This document shows, piece after piece, positions 44,308 to 53,447 of a DNA stretch of 64,000 bases. Made by a program: the position numbers and the translations under genes. The DNA lies in the NCBI GenBank assembly GCA_965224015.1, contig OZ245032.1, positions 2,666,001 to 2,730,000 of the forward strand, read 5' to 3'. This DNA comes from CBDCVD01 sp965224015. GTDB lineage: Bacteria > Pseudomonadota > Alphaproteobacteria > Rhizobiales > CBDCVD01. The notes below the pieces were generated by a model. It worked only from the letters and a program-made list of their open reading frames with translations. It was not told the DNA's origin and searched no databases. Position 1 is the stretch's first letter, and every line of letters starts with the position of its first letter.

Positions 44308-45300
44308 TTACCAGTAAAGTCCCAAAGAGCGCACACGCACACGAGGCCGCCCCACTGGCGGCACAACCGACGTTGCAACATGCGGTTTGTGCCCGCGCGC
44401 ATTGTCTATGGCCTGAGGCCTTTGAGAAACCATGGACTTATCCTTATGTAGAGCTTTCAAGGCTATCACCCGGTCGGCAGTCTTGGGGTGAGAGCGCAGC
44501 AAAGACGGGTCCGGCACCCGTCCTCCAGGCAGCATCAGGCCTTCCCACATGGCACCCTGGCGCCTTTCAAGAGTTTGCAGGGCCGATGCCAGGCCGTCCG
44601 GGTCTCCTGTCAGCATCGCCGCACCCAGATCCGCGTCATATTCGCGCGTGCGTGAGAGTGCCAGTTGCAACAGGCCGGTCACTGTAGGTGCGGCCATCAA
44701 AAGCAAGATACCCAGCCACGGGGCCGGGCCCGAAAACAGGACAAAGGGCAAATGTAAAAACAGGGCAAAAAAGCCGATCATCGACAAAAGAGAGGACATG
44801 CGGTTCATCACATCGGCCATGGCCATGACTTTTAGGTCCTCGTTCATGATATGGGCCGTTTCGTGGGCCAGAACCCCGGTAAGCTGGCGCATATTCAGGC
44901 CGCGCAACAGGCCATCGGTTACAGTAATGGCCGAGTCGTGCGGATTGCCAACAGCAAAGGCGTTCATCATCTTGCTGTTGACGTAGCAAAGTTTGGGAAC
45001 ACTTGGCAGGTTGGCACGCTGTGCCAGTTCGCGTACAACAGCAATGCCTTCAGGAAATTCGACCTCGCTCAGGGTCCGGGCCTTATAAAGTCTGAGCACC
45101 ATTTTGGGCGAGATATTGCCAATCCGCCATAGGCCGATAGCGCCAGCAAGAACGGCCCAAAACACGCCGCCCAGGCCGAACAGGGCCCAAACTGTTACCG
45201 CCAGCAGCACCATGGCGCCCGCGGCAATTGCCCAGGTCTGGACAGTATTGTTGCGCTTGTGAATATGCATGCGCTGTCGGTCGAGTTGAAACTGCGCCAT
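44308..45300 (-). CDS. htpX: Membrane zinc metalloprotease of the HtpX / M48 family
   Basis: A 330-residue inner-membrane protease implicated in quality control of membrane proteins. Two N-terminal hydrophobic segments (WAIAAGAMVLLAVTVWALF, then FWAVLAGAIGLW), zinc motif H-E-T-A-H in VLAHETAHIMNED, two more membrane segments, and the third ligand Glu in SRTREYDADLGAA. Active site faces the cytoplasm in the family. Slightly long C-terminal tail. Confidence 0.88.
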   Translation of the reverse strand: MAQFQLDRQRMHIHKRNNTVQTWAIAAGAMVLLAVTVWALFGLGGVFWAVLAGAIGLWRIGNISPKMVLRLYKARTLSEVEFPEGIAVVRELAQRANLPSVPKLCYVNSKMMNAFAVGNPHDSAITVTDGLLRGLNMRQLTGVLAHETAHIMNEDLKVMAMADVMNRMSSLLSMIGFFALFLHLPFVLFSGPAPWLGILLLMAAPTVTGLLQLALSRTREYDADLGAAMLTGDPDGLASALQTLERRQGAMWEGLMLPGGRVPDPSLLRSHPKTADRVIALKALHKDKSMVSQRPQAIDNARGHKPHVATSVVPPVGRPRVRVRSLGLYW

Positions 45301-45432
45301 AATCGTAATATAGGATGGCCTGCGCGGCTTGCAAACCGAATATAACAGGATATCTCAAGACACGCTCTGGGTCGCAACACTCAAACGCAAAGCCCCCTGG
45401 TATAGGACCGGGAAATCAAAGAAGGATTTTTT

Positions 45433-46518
45433 ATGCATGAGTACCCCATCCGTAGCTCTCAGGACACCGTGGCAGGTGCATCAATGGTAACCGAGGCCTT
45501 GATTGAGACAGATGTTGTTATCATCGGTGCCGGGCCATGTGGGCTGTTTGCGGTGTTTGAGTTGGGGCTTTTGGACCTAAAGGCCCATGTTATCGATATC
45601 CTTGACCGTCCTGGCGGCCAATGCGCGGAGCTTTACCCGGAAAAGCCCATTTATGATATCCCCGGCTTTGTTGAAATTTCCGGCCAGGAGCTGACCGACA
45701 ATCTGATGCGCCAAATCGAGCCTTTTGGCGCCACCTTTCATTATAATGACATGGTCACCACCATTGAACGGCAGGACGATGGACGCTACAGGATTGTCTC
45801 GGAAGACGGCAAGGTGTTTCTCGCGCCGGTTGTAGTTGTTGCTGCCGGCGGCGGCTCGTTTCAACCCAAAAGGCCCCCCATCAAGGGGATTGAACCCTAC
45901 GAAGGACACTCGGTATTTTACGCGGTCAAACAGATGGAGGCGTTTCGCGACAGGATCATCGCCATTGTGGGAGGCGGCGATTCTGCTCTCGACTGGACAC
46001 TCAATCTGCAACCCATTGCCTATCGCGTGATCCTGATCCATCGCCGTGAACAGTTTCGCGGCGCCCCCGACAGTGTCAAGCGTATGCAGGCATTGGCGGA
46101 TGCGGGAAAGATCGATTTGATTATCGGCCAAGTGCGCACCCTTGAAGGCAACGATGGGAAGCTGTACAGGATCCACGTGGAGCATAAAGACAAGCATATA
46201 CAAGTGATCGCCGTGGACTCGCTATTGGCGTTTTTTGGCCTGACCATGAAGCTCGGGCCCGTCGCGGATTGGGGTTTGGCGCTCGAGGGCAATCTGATCA
46301 CGGTCGATACGGAAAAGTTTGAAACCAATCGCCCAGGGATTTTTGCCATTGGCGACATCAACCATTATCCAGGAAAACTCAAGCTTATCCTTTCAGGTTT
46401 TCACGAGGCGGCGCTCATGGCCCAGGCGGCAAAGCGTATCGTGCATCCAGATGAAAAGGTGGTGTTTCAGTACACCACGTCATCAACCAGCCTGAAGCGC
46501 AAACTCGGGGTCGCTTAG
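45433..46518 (+). CDS. Ferredoxin/flavodoxin--NADP+ reductase (TrxR-like type)
   Basis: A 361-residue flavoprotein of the YumC-like reductase class. FAD loop VIIGAGPCGLFAVFE, NADPH loop IVGGGDSALDW, and the C-terminal FAD motif GIFAIGDINHYPGK. It lacks the CxxC of thioredoxin reductase and keeps the extra C-terminal segment of FNR. AAGGA six bases upstream supports the ATG at 45433; a second ATG at 45484 is possible. The TAG stop lies in a GAGCGTGTCA repeat. Confidence 0.9.
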   Translation: MHEYPIRSSQDTVAGASMVTEALIETDVVIIGAGPCGLFAVFELGLLDLKAHVIDILDRPGGQCAELYPEKPIYDIPGFVEISGQELTDNLMRQIEPFGATFHYNDMVTTIERQDDGRYRIVSEDGKVFLAPVVVVAAGGGSFQPKRPPIKGIEPYEGHSVFYAVKQMEAFRDRIIAIVGGGDSALDWTLNLQPIAYRVILIHRREQFRGAPDSVKRMQALADAGKIDLIIGQVRTLEGNDGKLYRIHVEHKDKHIQVIAVDSLLAFFGLTMKLGPVADWGLALEGNLITVDTEKFETNRPGIFAIGDINHYPGKLKLILSGFHEAALMAQAAKRIVHPDEKVVFQYTTSSTSLKRKLGVA

Positions 46519-46561
46519 AGCGTGTCAGGTCTGAGAGCGTGTCAGCTCTTAATAGAAGGGC
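46519..46561. repeat. Two GAGCGTGTCA repeat arms in tandem
   Basis: TAGAGCGTGTCAGGTC (from 46516) is followed by GAGAGCGTGTCAGCTCTTAATAG (46532 on). The second resembles one half of the palindrome at 2183-2225. Confidence 0.7.
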
Positions 46562-46566
46562 GCAAA

Positions 46567-46582
46567 TGTTTCACGTGAAACA
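46567..46582. promoter_or_regulatory. parS centromere site 1
   Basis: Perfect 16-base parS sequence TGTTTCACGTGAAACA, extended to a 20-base palindrome by flanking AA/TT. This is the ParB-binding site conserved across bacteria. parAB genes are not in the window. Confidence 0.93.
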
Positions 46583-46587
46583 TTTTA

Positions 46588-46688
46588 TACCAGCGGTATT
46601 GGCTTTATATACACGCCGACTGGTGTACTGCCTTGATAACATACCTCTTTGACGCTAAGCCATGAGTCATTGGTAAGGACCCTTGGTA
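46588..46688 (+). mobile_element. 101-bp element, copy J
   Basis: Forward orientation, TTA on both sides. Lies between the two parS sites. Confidence 0.92.
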
Positions 46689-46842
46689 TTATGGCAAAGC
46701 GCATCAAAATCGATGCGCTGGCAACGTCTGCTGACGACCTGGCCAGCCCACTCCTACTCCCATCCACCCATAGGGGTACTGCCCGCGCGGGCGGCTGGGA
46801 GGGTAGCGGGTATAGCGATGTTGGTTAATCAAGAGGCGCAAA

Positions 46843-46858
46843 TGTTTCACGTGAAACA
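46843..46858. promoter_or_regulatory. parS centromere site 2
   Basis: Second perfect TGTTTCACGTGAAACA, 276 bases from the first and in the same GGCGCAAATGTTTCACG context, so the surrounding segment may be duplicated. Confidence 0.93.
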
Positions 46859-46887
46859 TTGTATAACCTCACCCGCAGGGGGCACGC

Positions 46888-47910
46888 TCATGCGTGGCTC
46901 GGGCGAGGAGAAAGCAGTTTTTCGCTGTAATGACAAGCCGCCAAGCGTCCCGGTCTGATCTGCCGCAGCGGCGGCGATTTCCGTCGGCATTCATCTGTTG
47001 CAAGGGCGCAGCGGGGCGCAAAATAACAGCCAGGCGGCGGCGCCAACGGTGAGGGTATCTCACCTTCAATGGGGTCGAACGAAACAAGGGAATCCTCTTC
47101 CAGAACCAGTTTTGGAACACTGGCCAACAGCGCCTTGGTGTAAGGGTGGCAAGGGTGTTCAAACAGATCATCGGTTTGGGACATCTCGACAATGCGACCA
47201 AGATACATAACCGCCATGCGATCACTGACATGGCGTACAACGGACAGATCATGGCTGATAAACAGGCATGTCAAATTGAGATCGCGGCGCAGGTCGAGAA
47301 AAAGGTTGATAATCTGAGCTTGGATCGAGACATCCAGGGAAGCCACGGGCTCATCGCAGATCAATAGATCGGGCTGCATGGCAAGCGCGCGAGCGATAGA
47401 GATGCGTTGGCGCTGGCCGCCAGAAAACTGGTGCGGATAGCGCCCACCGGCCTCTGCGTCAAGACCGACGCGCTCAAACCATTTGGTGACGTAAGCCCGG
47501 GCATCCGCACGGGTGGTGAGCTTGTGAGCGATAGGCCCTTCTGCCACCGCTTCGCCTACCTTCATGCGCGGATCAAGGGAGGCAAACGGGTCCTGAAACA
47601 CGGTTTGCACCCGCGTTGTGACTTTCCTACCGTTCTTCATGACCGGTGCGCCATCAAGAAGAACCTCGCCGGTGGAGGGTAGCAGAATACCAGCAATGAC
47701 CCGGCCCAGGGTGGATTTACCACAGCCGGATTCACCCACAAGACCCAGCGTTTCCCCTTGCGCCAATTGAAAAGATACATCGTTAACCGCATGCACCGCC
47801 CTGGTTTCCACCGATGCGCCTAACCACGCGGCTATCCGTTCGCCGGATGTCAGGCGGGGGCGAAAGAGCCGGTTTACACCGCAAACGCTCAAAAAGGTGA
47901 AGGTGCTCAT
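46888..47910 (-). CDS. Peptide-type ABC importer, ATPase subunit (OppF/DppF-like)
   Basis: About 340 residues. Walker A GESGCGKST, signature FSGGQRQRISIA, Walker B LLICDEPVASLD, switch His in LFISHDLSVV, and the C-terminal oligopeptide-type extension GCYFAPRCALATDEC with Fe-S-like Cys spacing. Powers uptake with the neighbouring ATPase and permeases. ATG at 47910 or 47931. A 101-bp element separates it from the next ATPase gene of the operon. Confidence 0.92.
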   Translation of the reverse strand: MSTFTFLSVCGVNRLFRPRLTSGERIAAWLGASVETRAVHAVNDVSFQLAQGETLGLVGESGCGKSTLGRVIAGILLPSTGEVLLDGAPVMKNGRKVTTRVQTVFQDPFASLDPRMKVGEAVAEGPIAHKLTTRADARAYVTKWFERVGLDAEAGGRYPHQFSGGQRQRISIARALAMQPDLLICDEPVASLDVSIQAQIINLFLDLRRDLNLTCLFISHDLSVVRHVSDRMAVMYLGRIVEMSQTDDLFEHPCHPYTKALLASVPKLVLEEDSLVSFDPIEGEIPSPLAPPPGCYFAPRCALATDECRRKSPPLRQIRPGRLAACHYSEKLLSPRPSHA

Positions 47911-47943
47911 GCGCGTATCCCATTGTCGCAATCCAGGGCATTA

Positions 47944-48044
47944 TACCAAGGGTCTTTAACAATGACTCATGGCTTAGCGTCAAAGAGTTATGTTATCAAG
48001 GCAGTACATCAGTCGGCGTGTCTATAAAGCCAATACCGCTGGTA
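47944..48044 (-). mobile_element. 101-bp element, copy K
   Basis: Reverse orientation, TTA on both sides (47941-47943, 48045-48047). Its first 49 bases, read on the minus strand, supply the last codons and the TGA of the OppD-like gene. Confidence 0.93.
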
Positions 48045-48991
48045 TTAAAGCACCGCCAGCTTCGATCATCGCTGATTTGCATTTCGGGCGTATTTTTGCA
48101 TTCCTCAGTGGCATGTTCGCAGCGCGGAGCGAATGGACACCCCGGCGGCAGCGCCAACAGGGAAGGGGTCGTGCCCGGTATCTGGTGTAGTTGGGTGCCC
48201 GCTTCTGCCGATGTGGGAAGAGAATCAATCAGACCCCGGGTATAGGGATGGCGTGGTGTACGCAGGATCGCCGCTGTCGGTCCTTCTTCAACAACCCGGC
48301 CCGCATACATAACCAACAGTCTGCTCGCCAGGCTCGACACGACCGCAAGATCATGGCTGATCCAGATTAAGGCCGTGCCTGTCTCTCTTGCCAATTCCTG
48401 CATCTGCATGAGGATCTGCGCCTGGATCGAAACATCAAGGGCGGTGGTCGGTTCATCGGCGATAATCACGCCTGGGGCATGAATCAAGGCAATCGCAATG
48501 GCCACCCGCTGGCGCATGCCGCCAGAAAACTCATGGGGGTATGATCGCAAACGCGCTTTGGCAGATGGGATGCCAACACGCGCCAGCAATTCGGCGCAGC
48601 GGGTTTGCGCGGCTTGACTTGATATGCGTTCATGGGCATCGATAGCCATTTTCATTTGCTGGCCGATGGTCAGCATGGGGTTAAGGGTGGCAATCGGGTC
48701 CTGGAAAATCATCGCGATCTCTCGGCCGCGCCGACGACGCAATTGCGCTTCCGGCAGGCCAACCAATTCGGTTCCATTCACCCGGATTGACCCTGCAACA
48801 ATTTTCCCAGGCGCGTCGATGAGCCCCAAAATTGAAAATCCGGTAACAGATTTTCCTGATCCGCTTTCGCCGACCAGACCAACAATTTCGCCGCGGTTCA
48901 GTGACAGTGAGACACCATCGACCGCTTTCACAACGCCAGCGCGGGTATAAAAATATGTCTTAAGCCCTTCAACTGTGAGAACTTCTGTCAT
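47996..48991 (-). CDS. Peptide-type ABC importer, ATPase subunit (OppD/DppD-like), 3' end replaced by a repeat
   Basis: A 331-residue ATPase with Walker A GESGSGKSV, signature FSGGMRQRVAIA, Walker B VIIADEPTTALD and the GCPFAPRCEHATEEC extension. After SWRCF the reading frame enters 101-bp element K and ends NTSGIGFIDTPTDVLP. The functional domains are unaffected, so activity is plausible. It overlaps the permease gene upstream by 4 bases. Confidence 0.92.
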   Translation of the reverse strand: MTEVLTVEGLKTYFYTRAGVVKAVDGVSLSLNRGEIVGLVGESGSGKSVTGFSILGLIDAPGKIVAGSIRVNGTELVGLPEAQLRRRRGREIAMIFQDPIATLNPMLTIGQQMKMAIDAHERISSQAAQTRCAELLARVGIPSAKARLRSYPHEFSGGMRQRVAIAIALIHAPGVIIADEPTTALDVSIQAQILMQMQELARETGTALIWISHDLAVVSSLASRLLVMYAGRVVEEGPTAAILRTPRHPYTRGLIDSLPTSAEAGTQLHQIPGTTPSLLALPPGCPFAPRCEHATEECKNTPEMQISDDRSWRCFNTSGIGFIDTPTDVLP

Positions 48992-49896
48992 CGCTTGAGT
49001 CTCGGATTGAACTGGTCACGGATCTTGTCGCCAACAACATTAATGGCAACAATAAGAATAATAAGCGCAATGCCCGGATAGACAGAAATCCAATAGCGCC
49101 CGCTCATCATGTAAGGAAATCCGTTCGCAATAAGCATGCCCAGCGACGGCTCGGTAACAGGCAGGCCAAGGCCGAGAAAACTCAAGGTCGCTTCCAGGCT
49201 GATCGAATTGGCAATCTGAACCGTGGCAACGACAATGAGCGGAGGCATGCAGTTCGGCAGCAGGTGGCGAAGCAGGACCCGACGGCTTTTAAGCGGTGTC
49301 GCCAGGGCGGCTTCGATATAATCCTTGCGCCGCTCTGCGGTGGCGGCCCCATAGGCGGTACGGGCAAAATAGGCATATTGCGCCGCCACGAGCGCCATGA
49401 TCAACTGTTCTTTCCCCTGGCCCAACAGGGCGACCAGAACCAGGGCCAGAAGGATGGCGGGAAAGGAGAGTTGCAAGTCGACAATACGCATGATCACCGT
49501 TTCCACGCGCCCGCCCAGATAAGCCGCAAGGATACCCAATGCCGCACCGATGGTCAGGGCAACAAAGCCGGCGGCCAATCCAATTTGGATGGAGATTCTC
49601 AGACCGTAGAAAATAGCCGACAAAAGATCGCGTCCTTGCGGATCGGTTCCCAGCAAATGGGTATAGCCCCCCGACCCGACATAGCCCGGCGGGCGGCGCG
49701 CATCCAACAGCGATAAACCGCTCAAGTCATAGGGATTTTGCGGCGATATAAGTGACGCAAAAGTCGCCAGCAACATTATGCAAACAACAACAGCAAGAGC
49801 CACCACAGCGGACCGGCTTTCACAAAATTCCACCCAAAATCTGCCAAAAGGCGTCTTTGGTTGTTTGCGTATGACCGTCTCAAAGGTGTTCGTCAT
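48988..49896 (-). CDS. Peptide-type ABC importer, permease (OppC/DppC-like)
   Basis: A 302-residue membrane protein with an N-terminal cytoplasmic helix, six membrane segments, and the EAA-type coupling motif in YIEAALATPLKSRRVLLRHLLPN. The HLLGTDPQGRDLLSAIFYG segment is typical of the C subunit of Dpp/Opp importers. Overlaps both neighbours by 4 bases. Confidence 0.92.
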   Translation of the reverse strand: MTNTFETVIRKQPKTPFGRFWVEFCESRSAVVALAVVVCIMLLATFASLISPQNPYDLSGLSLLDARRPPGYVGSGGYTHLLGTDPQGRDLLSAIFYGLRISIQIGLAAGFVALTIGAALGILAAYLGGRVETVIMRIVDLQLSFPAILLALVLVALLGQGKEQLIMALVAAQYAYFARTAYGAATAERRKDYIEAALATPLKSRRVLLRHLLPNCMPPLIVVATVQIANSISLEATLSFLGLGLPVTEPSLGMLIANGFPYMMSGRYWISVYPGIALIILIVAINVVGDKIRDQFNPRLKR

Positions 49897-50867
49897 GAGG
49901 CTCCCCGTGCCCGGATCCGAGGATCAATCATTGCAAAGATCAGGTCTACAGTGAAATTGATGGTGACGAACAAAAGCGCTGTCAGTATGAGATAGGCCAC
50001 CATCACCGGCCGATCGAGAACCGCGATGGAGTCGATAATCAGTTTGCCTATTCCCGGCCACGAAAAGATTGTCTCGGTGACCACCGCAAATGCGAGGGTT
50101 GAGCCAAGCTCAAGGCCGAAAACCGTTATAATGGGAATGGAAATGAGCTTCAGCAAATGACGCAGCAGGATGGTGGTTTCACGGATCCCCGCGGCTCGCG
50201 CGAACTTGATCGTGTCGGTCAGCATGACTTCCCGCGTGCCAGCGCGCGCCAGGCGGATCATCATGGCCAATTTAAAAAGGGCCAGATTAATCGCCGGCAG
50301 GCATATGTGGGCCAGGCCATCGATGGTGGGAAAACTCCACGCCACCCCGGCAATGGTGACCGTTTCACCGCGGCCACCGGCCGGCAGCCAGCCCAGAGAA
50401 ACCGCAAATGTCAAAATAAGGATCAGCCCGACCCAGAACGATGGGACCGAAAACCCCAGAACCGACACAGCCATGATGGTTTTGGATATCCAGCTATCTG
50501 GTCGGTAGCCGGCATAGATACCGAGACTCACTCCCAGCACGGTCGCCGTGATCACTGAAATCAGAACCAGTTCCAATGTGGCTGGCAAGCGCCCGGCAAT
50601 CAATTGCAAAACCGGTATATTGTAGACAAAGGAGCGCCCAAAGTCCCCCTGCATAACATTACTGATGAAAATCCAATATTGTTTCCAAAGGGGCAAATCC
50701 AGACCAAGGCGCCGGATCGCCTCGGCGCGTATATCTTCCGTCGCATCGGGGGGAATGACAATATCAACCGGGTTGCCGATAGCATAGACACCGACAAATA
50801 CAATGACCGACATGACCAGCATAACCACGACGGCCTGCAGAAATCGCTGGATAACGAATCCCAACAT
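49893..50867 (-). CDS. Peptide-type ABC importer, permease (OppB/DppB-like)
   Basis: A 324-residue inner-membrane protein with the B-subunit N-terminus (GFVIQRFLQAVVVMLVMSVI), the coupling segment FARAAGIRETTILLRHLLK and the late FSWPGIGKLIIDSI. Forms the channel with the C subunit. The gap upstream contains a strong hairpin that may set its expression below that of the binding protein. Confidence 0.92.
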   Translation of the reverse strand: MLGFVIQRFLQAVVVMLVMSVIVFVGVYAIGNPVDIVIPPDATEDIRAEAIRRLGLDLPLWKQYWIFISNVMQGDFGRSFVYNIPVLQLIAGRLPATLELVLISVITATVLGVSLGIYAGYRPDSWISKTIMAVSVLGFSVPSFWVGLILILTFAVSLGWLPAGGRGETVTIAGVAWSFPTIDGLAHICLPAINLALFKLAMMIRLARAGTREVMLTDTIKFARAAGIRETTILLRHLLKLISIPIITVFGLELGSTLAFAVVTETIFSWPGIGKLIIDSIAVLDRPVMVAYLILTALLFVTINFTVDLIFAMIDPRIRARGAS

Positions 50868-50891
50868 TGCGCACTCCCGGCATCGGTTTAA

Positions 50892-50933
50892 GGCTGCGTG
50901 GCTTTATTGTTGCCACATTGTTGCCACGCAGCC
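50892..50933 (-). promoter_or_regulatory. Strong hairpin between binding-protein and permease genes
   Basis: Perfect 11-bp stem GGCTGCGTGGC / GCCACGCAGCC with a 20-base loop and no T-run, directly after the binding-protein stop. Such structures stabilise the upstream mRNA and give more binding protein than permease. Confidence 0.65.
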
Positions 50934-50947
50934 CTTGTCAGGATTAC

Positions 50948-52537
50948 CTAGTTCTTCGGTTTGATGAAGAACGCCAGGGTGTCTTGGTCATAGCGCGGGC
51001 TAAAGCTCAGCTTATTGGCTTTTGCTGCCCAAACCGTTTGTAGTTGGACGATTGAAATATACACTTTGTCCGCCATGATTTTGGCCATGGCATCTTCATA
51101 GAGCGAACGCCGCTTGGCCTCATCAAGCTCCACGGCGGCTTCCTGCAATAGCCGATCAACATCTTCATTTTTATAGCCTGTTCGGTTGAACGCGCCCATT
51201 TTCACTTCCGGTGCCTTTGAATGGGCAAGGGAACCGAGTGTATAGGAAGCCTCCCCCGTGAGAGTTCCCCACCCGTTCATGAAGACGGAAAACTCCAGTC
51301 GCGAGGATGATGGAAAGTAAATCGTTTTCGACAAGGCGTTGACATTGGTTTTAAGGCCAATTTGGCTGAACATCTGGCCAAGCCCCTGACAGATAGCCCC
51401 ATCTCCGGGCAAGCGGTCAGATGTACAATAAAGATCCATTTCGAAACCATCCGCATACCCGGCATCCGCCAAAAGCTTCTTGGCTTTTTCAACATTGTAT
51501 TCCGGCATTGGAATGCTGGCGTTGGCGCCAAAAAAGCCGGGAGGCATAAGCTGATTGGCTGGTTTGCCGAGGCCCTCAAGGACAATGTCCACCATGGCTT
51601 CACGGTCAATAGCGTGATCAATTGCCGCGCGAACACGTATATCCTGGAGTGGGTTCTTGTCGAGTTTGGAACCGTCTTTGGCTCTGACCTTTGGTGTTTC
51701 GTCCCGCTGATCGAGTTGCAGGTTCATGACATAAACGCTATCGCCGATTATTGTATCGACGCTGGCATCCCGGCCCAGGGCCAAATAGTCAACCGCGGAG
51801 ACGTAATTGACCACGTCAACCTGGCCTGCCTTTAATGCGGCCAGACGGGAGCTGTCATTGGGGATGTCTTTGCGGATGACCTTTTCCCATGACCCCTTGC
51901 CGCGCCAATAATCATCAAAACGCTCGAGCACCAGATCGCCTTTGGGCTCCCAGCTTACCAGTTTATAGGGGCCCGTGCCGATAGCAGCCTTGCCGCTGTT
52001 AAAGCCATTTGCTGATGTCTCGGGGGTAGAATAGTCGGCCGCCGCCTCGGAACTGACGATAAACAGCCGCACGAAATCATAGGGTAATGTGGCTGCCGGG
52101 CCATCGGTATGGAAAAGAATTGTGTGTGGGTCCTTGATTTCCATACTTGCGATCCGTCGCACATAGATCGTTGTTGTTGTGGGACCGGTCACCACGGGAA
52201 TGCGCTCTATCGAAAATTTCACATCCTCAGCGTCAAAGTCGGAGCCATCGTGAAATTTAACCCCCTTACGCAGCTTGAACTCCCATGTATCATCGTCAAC
52301 CGGTGTCCAGGATGTAGCCAGGCCCGGTTCAATTTGCAGATCATCACCGGACCAGACAAGAGTATCGAAAATATGTTTGGCAGCCTCCGCATGAGGCCCA
52401 AGGGCGGAATAATGCGGATCAAGGGATTCTGGACCACCGCGCACCCCCATGACAAGCGTTTGTGCCGATACCAAACCGGCATAAGCACCCAGTCCGACGG
52501 CAAGTAGCGCCGATCGAAAAAATACCTTCAGTTTCAT
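50948..52537 (-). CDS. Peptide-type ABC importer, substrate-binding protein (SBP family 5)
   Basis: About 529 residues, with a signal peptide ending in GLVSA. The family-5 features are MGVRGGPESLDPHYS, LATSWTPVDDDTWEFKLRKGVKFHDG, and IGTGPYKLVSWEPKG. It binds peptides or similar amides in the periplasm. ATG at 52537 has AGGGAG upstream; the longer frame to 52600 is an artefact. First gene of the importer operon, divergent from the MarR gene. Confidence 0.93.
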   Translation of the reverse strand: MKLKVFFRSALLAVGLGAYAGLVSAQTLVMGVRGGPESLDPHYSALGPHAEAAKHIFDTLVWSGDDLQIEPGLATSWTPVDDDTWEFKLRKGVKFHDGSDFDAEDVKFSIERIPVVTGPTTTTIYVRRIASMEIKDPHTILFHTDGPAATLPYDFVRLFIVSSEAAADYSTPETSANGFNSGKAAIGTGPYKLVSWEPKGDLVLERFDDYWRGKGSWEKVIRKDIPNDSSRLAALKAGQVDVVNYVSAVDYLALGRDASVDTIIGDSVYVMNLQLDQRDETPKVRAKDGSKLDKNPLQDIRVRAAIDHAIDREAMVDIVLEGLGKPANQLMPPGFFGANASIPMPEYNVEKAKKLLADAGYADGFEMDLYCTSDRLPGDGAICQGLGQMFSQIGLKTNVNALSKTIYFPSSSRLEFSVFMNGWGTLTGEASYTLGSLAHSKAPEVKMGAFNRTGYKNEDVDRLLQEAAVELDEAKRRSLYEDAMAKIMADKVYISIVQLQTVWAAKANKLSFSPRYDQDTLAFFIKPKN

Positions 52538-52625
52538 CTTGATACTCCCTGCAATCTTTTGTGATTGGTGTTTGGTATTTGGTGTTTGACAGCCCTGCAT
52601 TTGGGATTGATTTTTGCTTCTTTAA

Positions 52626-52726
52626 TACCAAGGGTCTTTAACAATGACTCATGGATTAGCGTCAAGTAAGTGTGTTATCAAGGCAGTACACCAGTCAGCG
52701 TGTCTATAAAGCCAATACCGCTGGTA
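52626..52726 (-). mobile_element. 101-bp element, copy L
   Basis: Reverse orientation, TAA on both sides. It occupies the divergent promoter region of the importer and MarR operons. Confidence 0.92.
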
Positions 52727-52771
52727 TAAGTTCCATTTAGGACTTGTGAACTTGAAGATGCACAGCATATG

Positions 52772-52785
52772 ACTTGTAGTCAAGT
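52772..52785. promoter_or_regulatory. Candidate MarR operator
   Basis: Inverted repeat ACTTG-TAGT-CAAGT, with a similar half ACTTG at 52742. It lies between the divergent importer and MarR genes. Prediction from symmetry and place only. Confidence 0.4.
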
Positions 52786-52848
52786 TGATTCTCAATCAGC
52801 TAAGTACAATTAGGAACTTAACCATTTAGCCCTCAGAGGATTCTGAAT

Positions 52849-53421
52849 ATGACAAAGCCGCAGCCGGCCACCAGCAATCCGTTGGCACAATTTCTGTCCA
52901 ATGAGCTCATTTCTGAAAAGGTTTCCGGGTTGGACCCCGTGCTGGAAGCAAAGCTGTGGCGTAATCCCAGTTGGTTTTCTTTCCGCCTCAATTATCTGGC
53001 CCTTCGCTACAATACGCCGATCTATGAATGGGCGCAGAACAAGTATGGTCTCAGCCGACCTGAGTGTTTGGTAATCTATACTCTGGCCCTGATCGATGGA
53101 ACCAGGGCCTGTGATATTGTCCGCACCTCAGGATTTTCCAAGAACACATTGTCCCTGGCCATTGCTCAGTTGGAAAAAAGAGAACTGATCTGGCGCAGTT
53201 GGGCGCCGGGGCAAGGCCGGGCACACAAGCTGCATCTGTCTAAAGCCGGTCGCGAGCTGTTTGAGCACATATTCCCGGTTTTCCTGAAGCACGAGCGCAC
53301 TTTGCTTTCTGCCCTCAACGAAGAAGAACAGGCGACCTTGTCTCAATTGTTGGCAAAGATGGTACTGAGCTCAGGCCATTGGCCTGAGCGCATTGACGAT
53401 GAACAGAACGATGCTGAATAA
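52849..53421 (+). CDS. MarR-family transcriptional regulator
   Basis: A 190-residue winged-helix regulator: DNA-binding helices within RPECLVIYTLALIDGTRACDIVRTSGFSKNTLSLAIAQLE and the wing around WRSWAPGQGRAHKLHL, flanked by dimerisation helices. Heads the rightward catabolic operon and is divergent from the importer, so it probably controls both in response to the imported compound. Confidence 0.9.
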   Translation: MTKPQPATSNPLAQFLSNELISEKVSGLDPVLEAKLWRNPSWFSFRLNYLALRYNTPIYEWAQNKYGLSRPECLVIYTLALIDGTRACDIVRTSGFSKNTLSLAIAQLEKRELIWRSWAPGQGRAHKLHLSKAGRELFEHIFPVFLKHERTLLSALNEEEQATLSQLLAKMVLSSGHWPERIDDEQNDAE

Positions 53422-53447
53422 AAAACAACTGTAATCGGAGAAACAGA

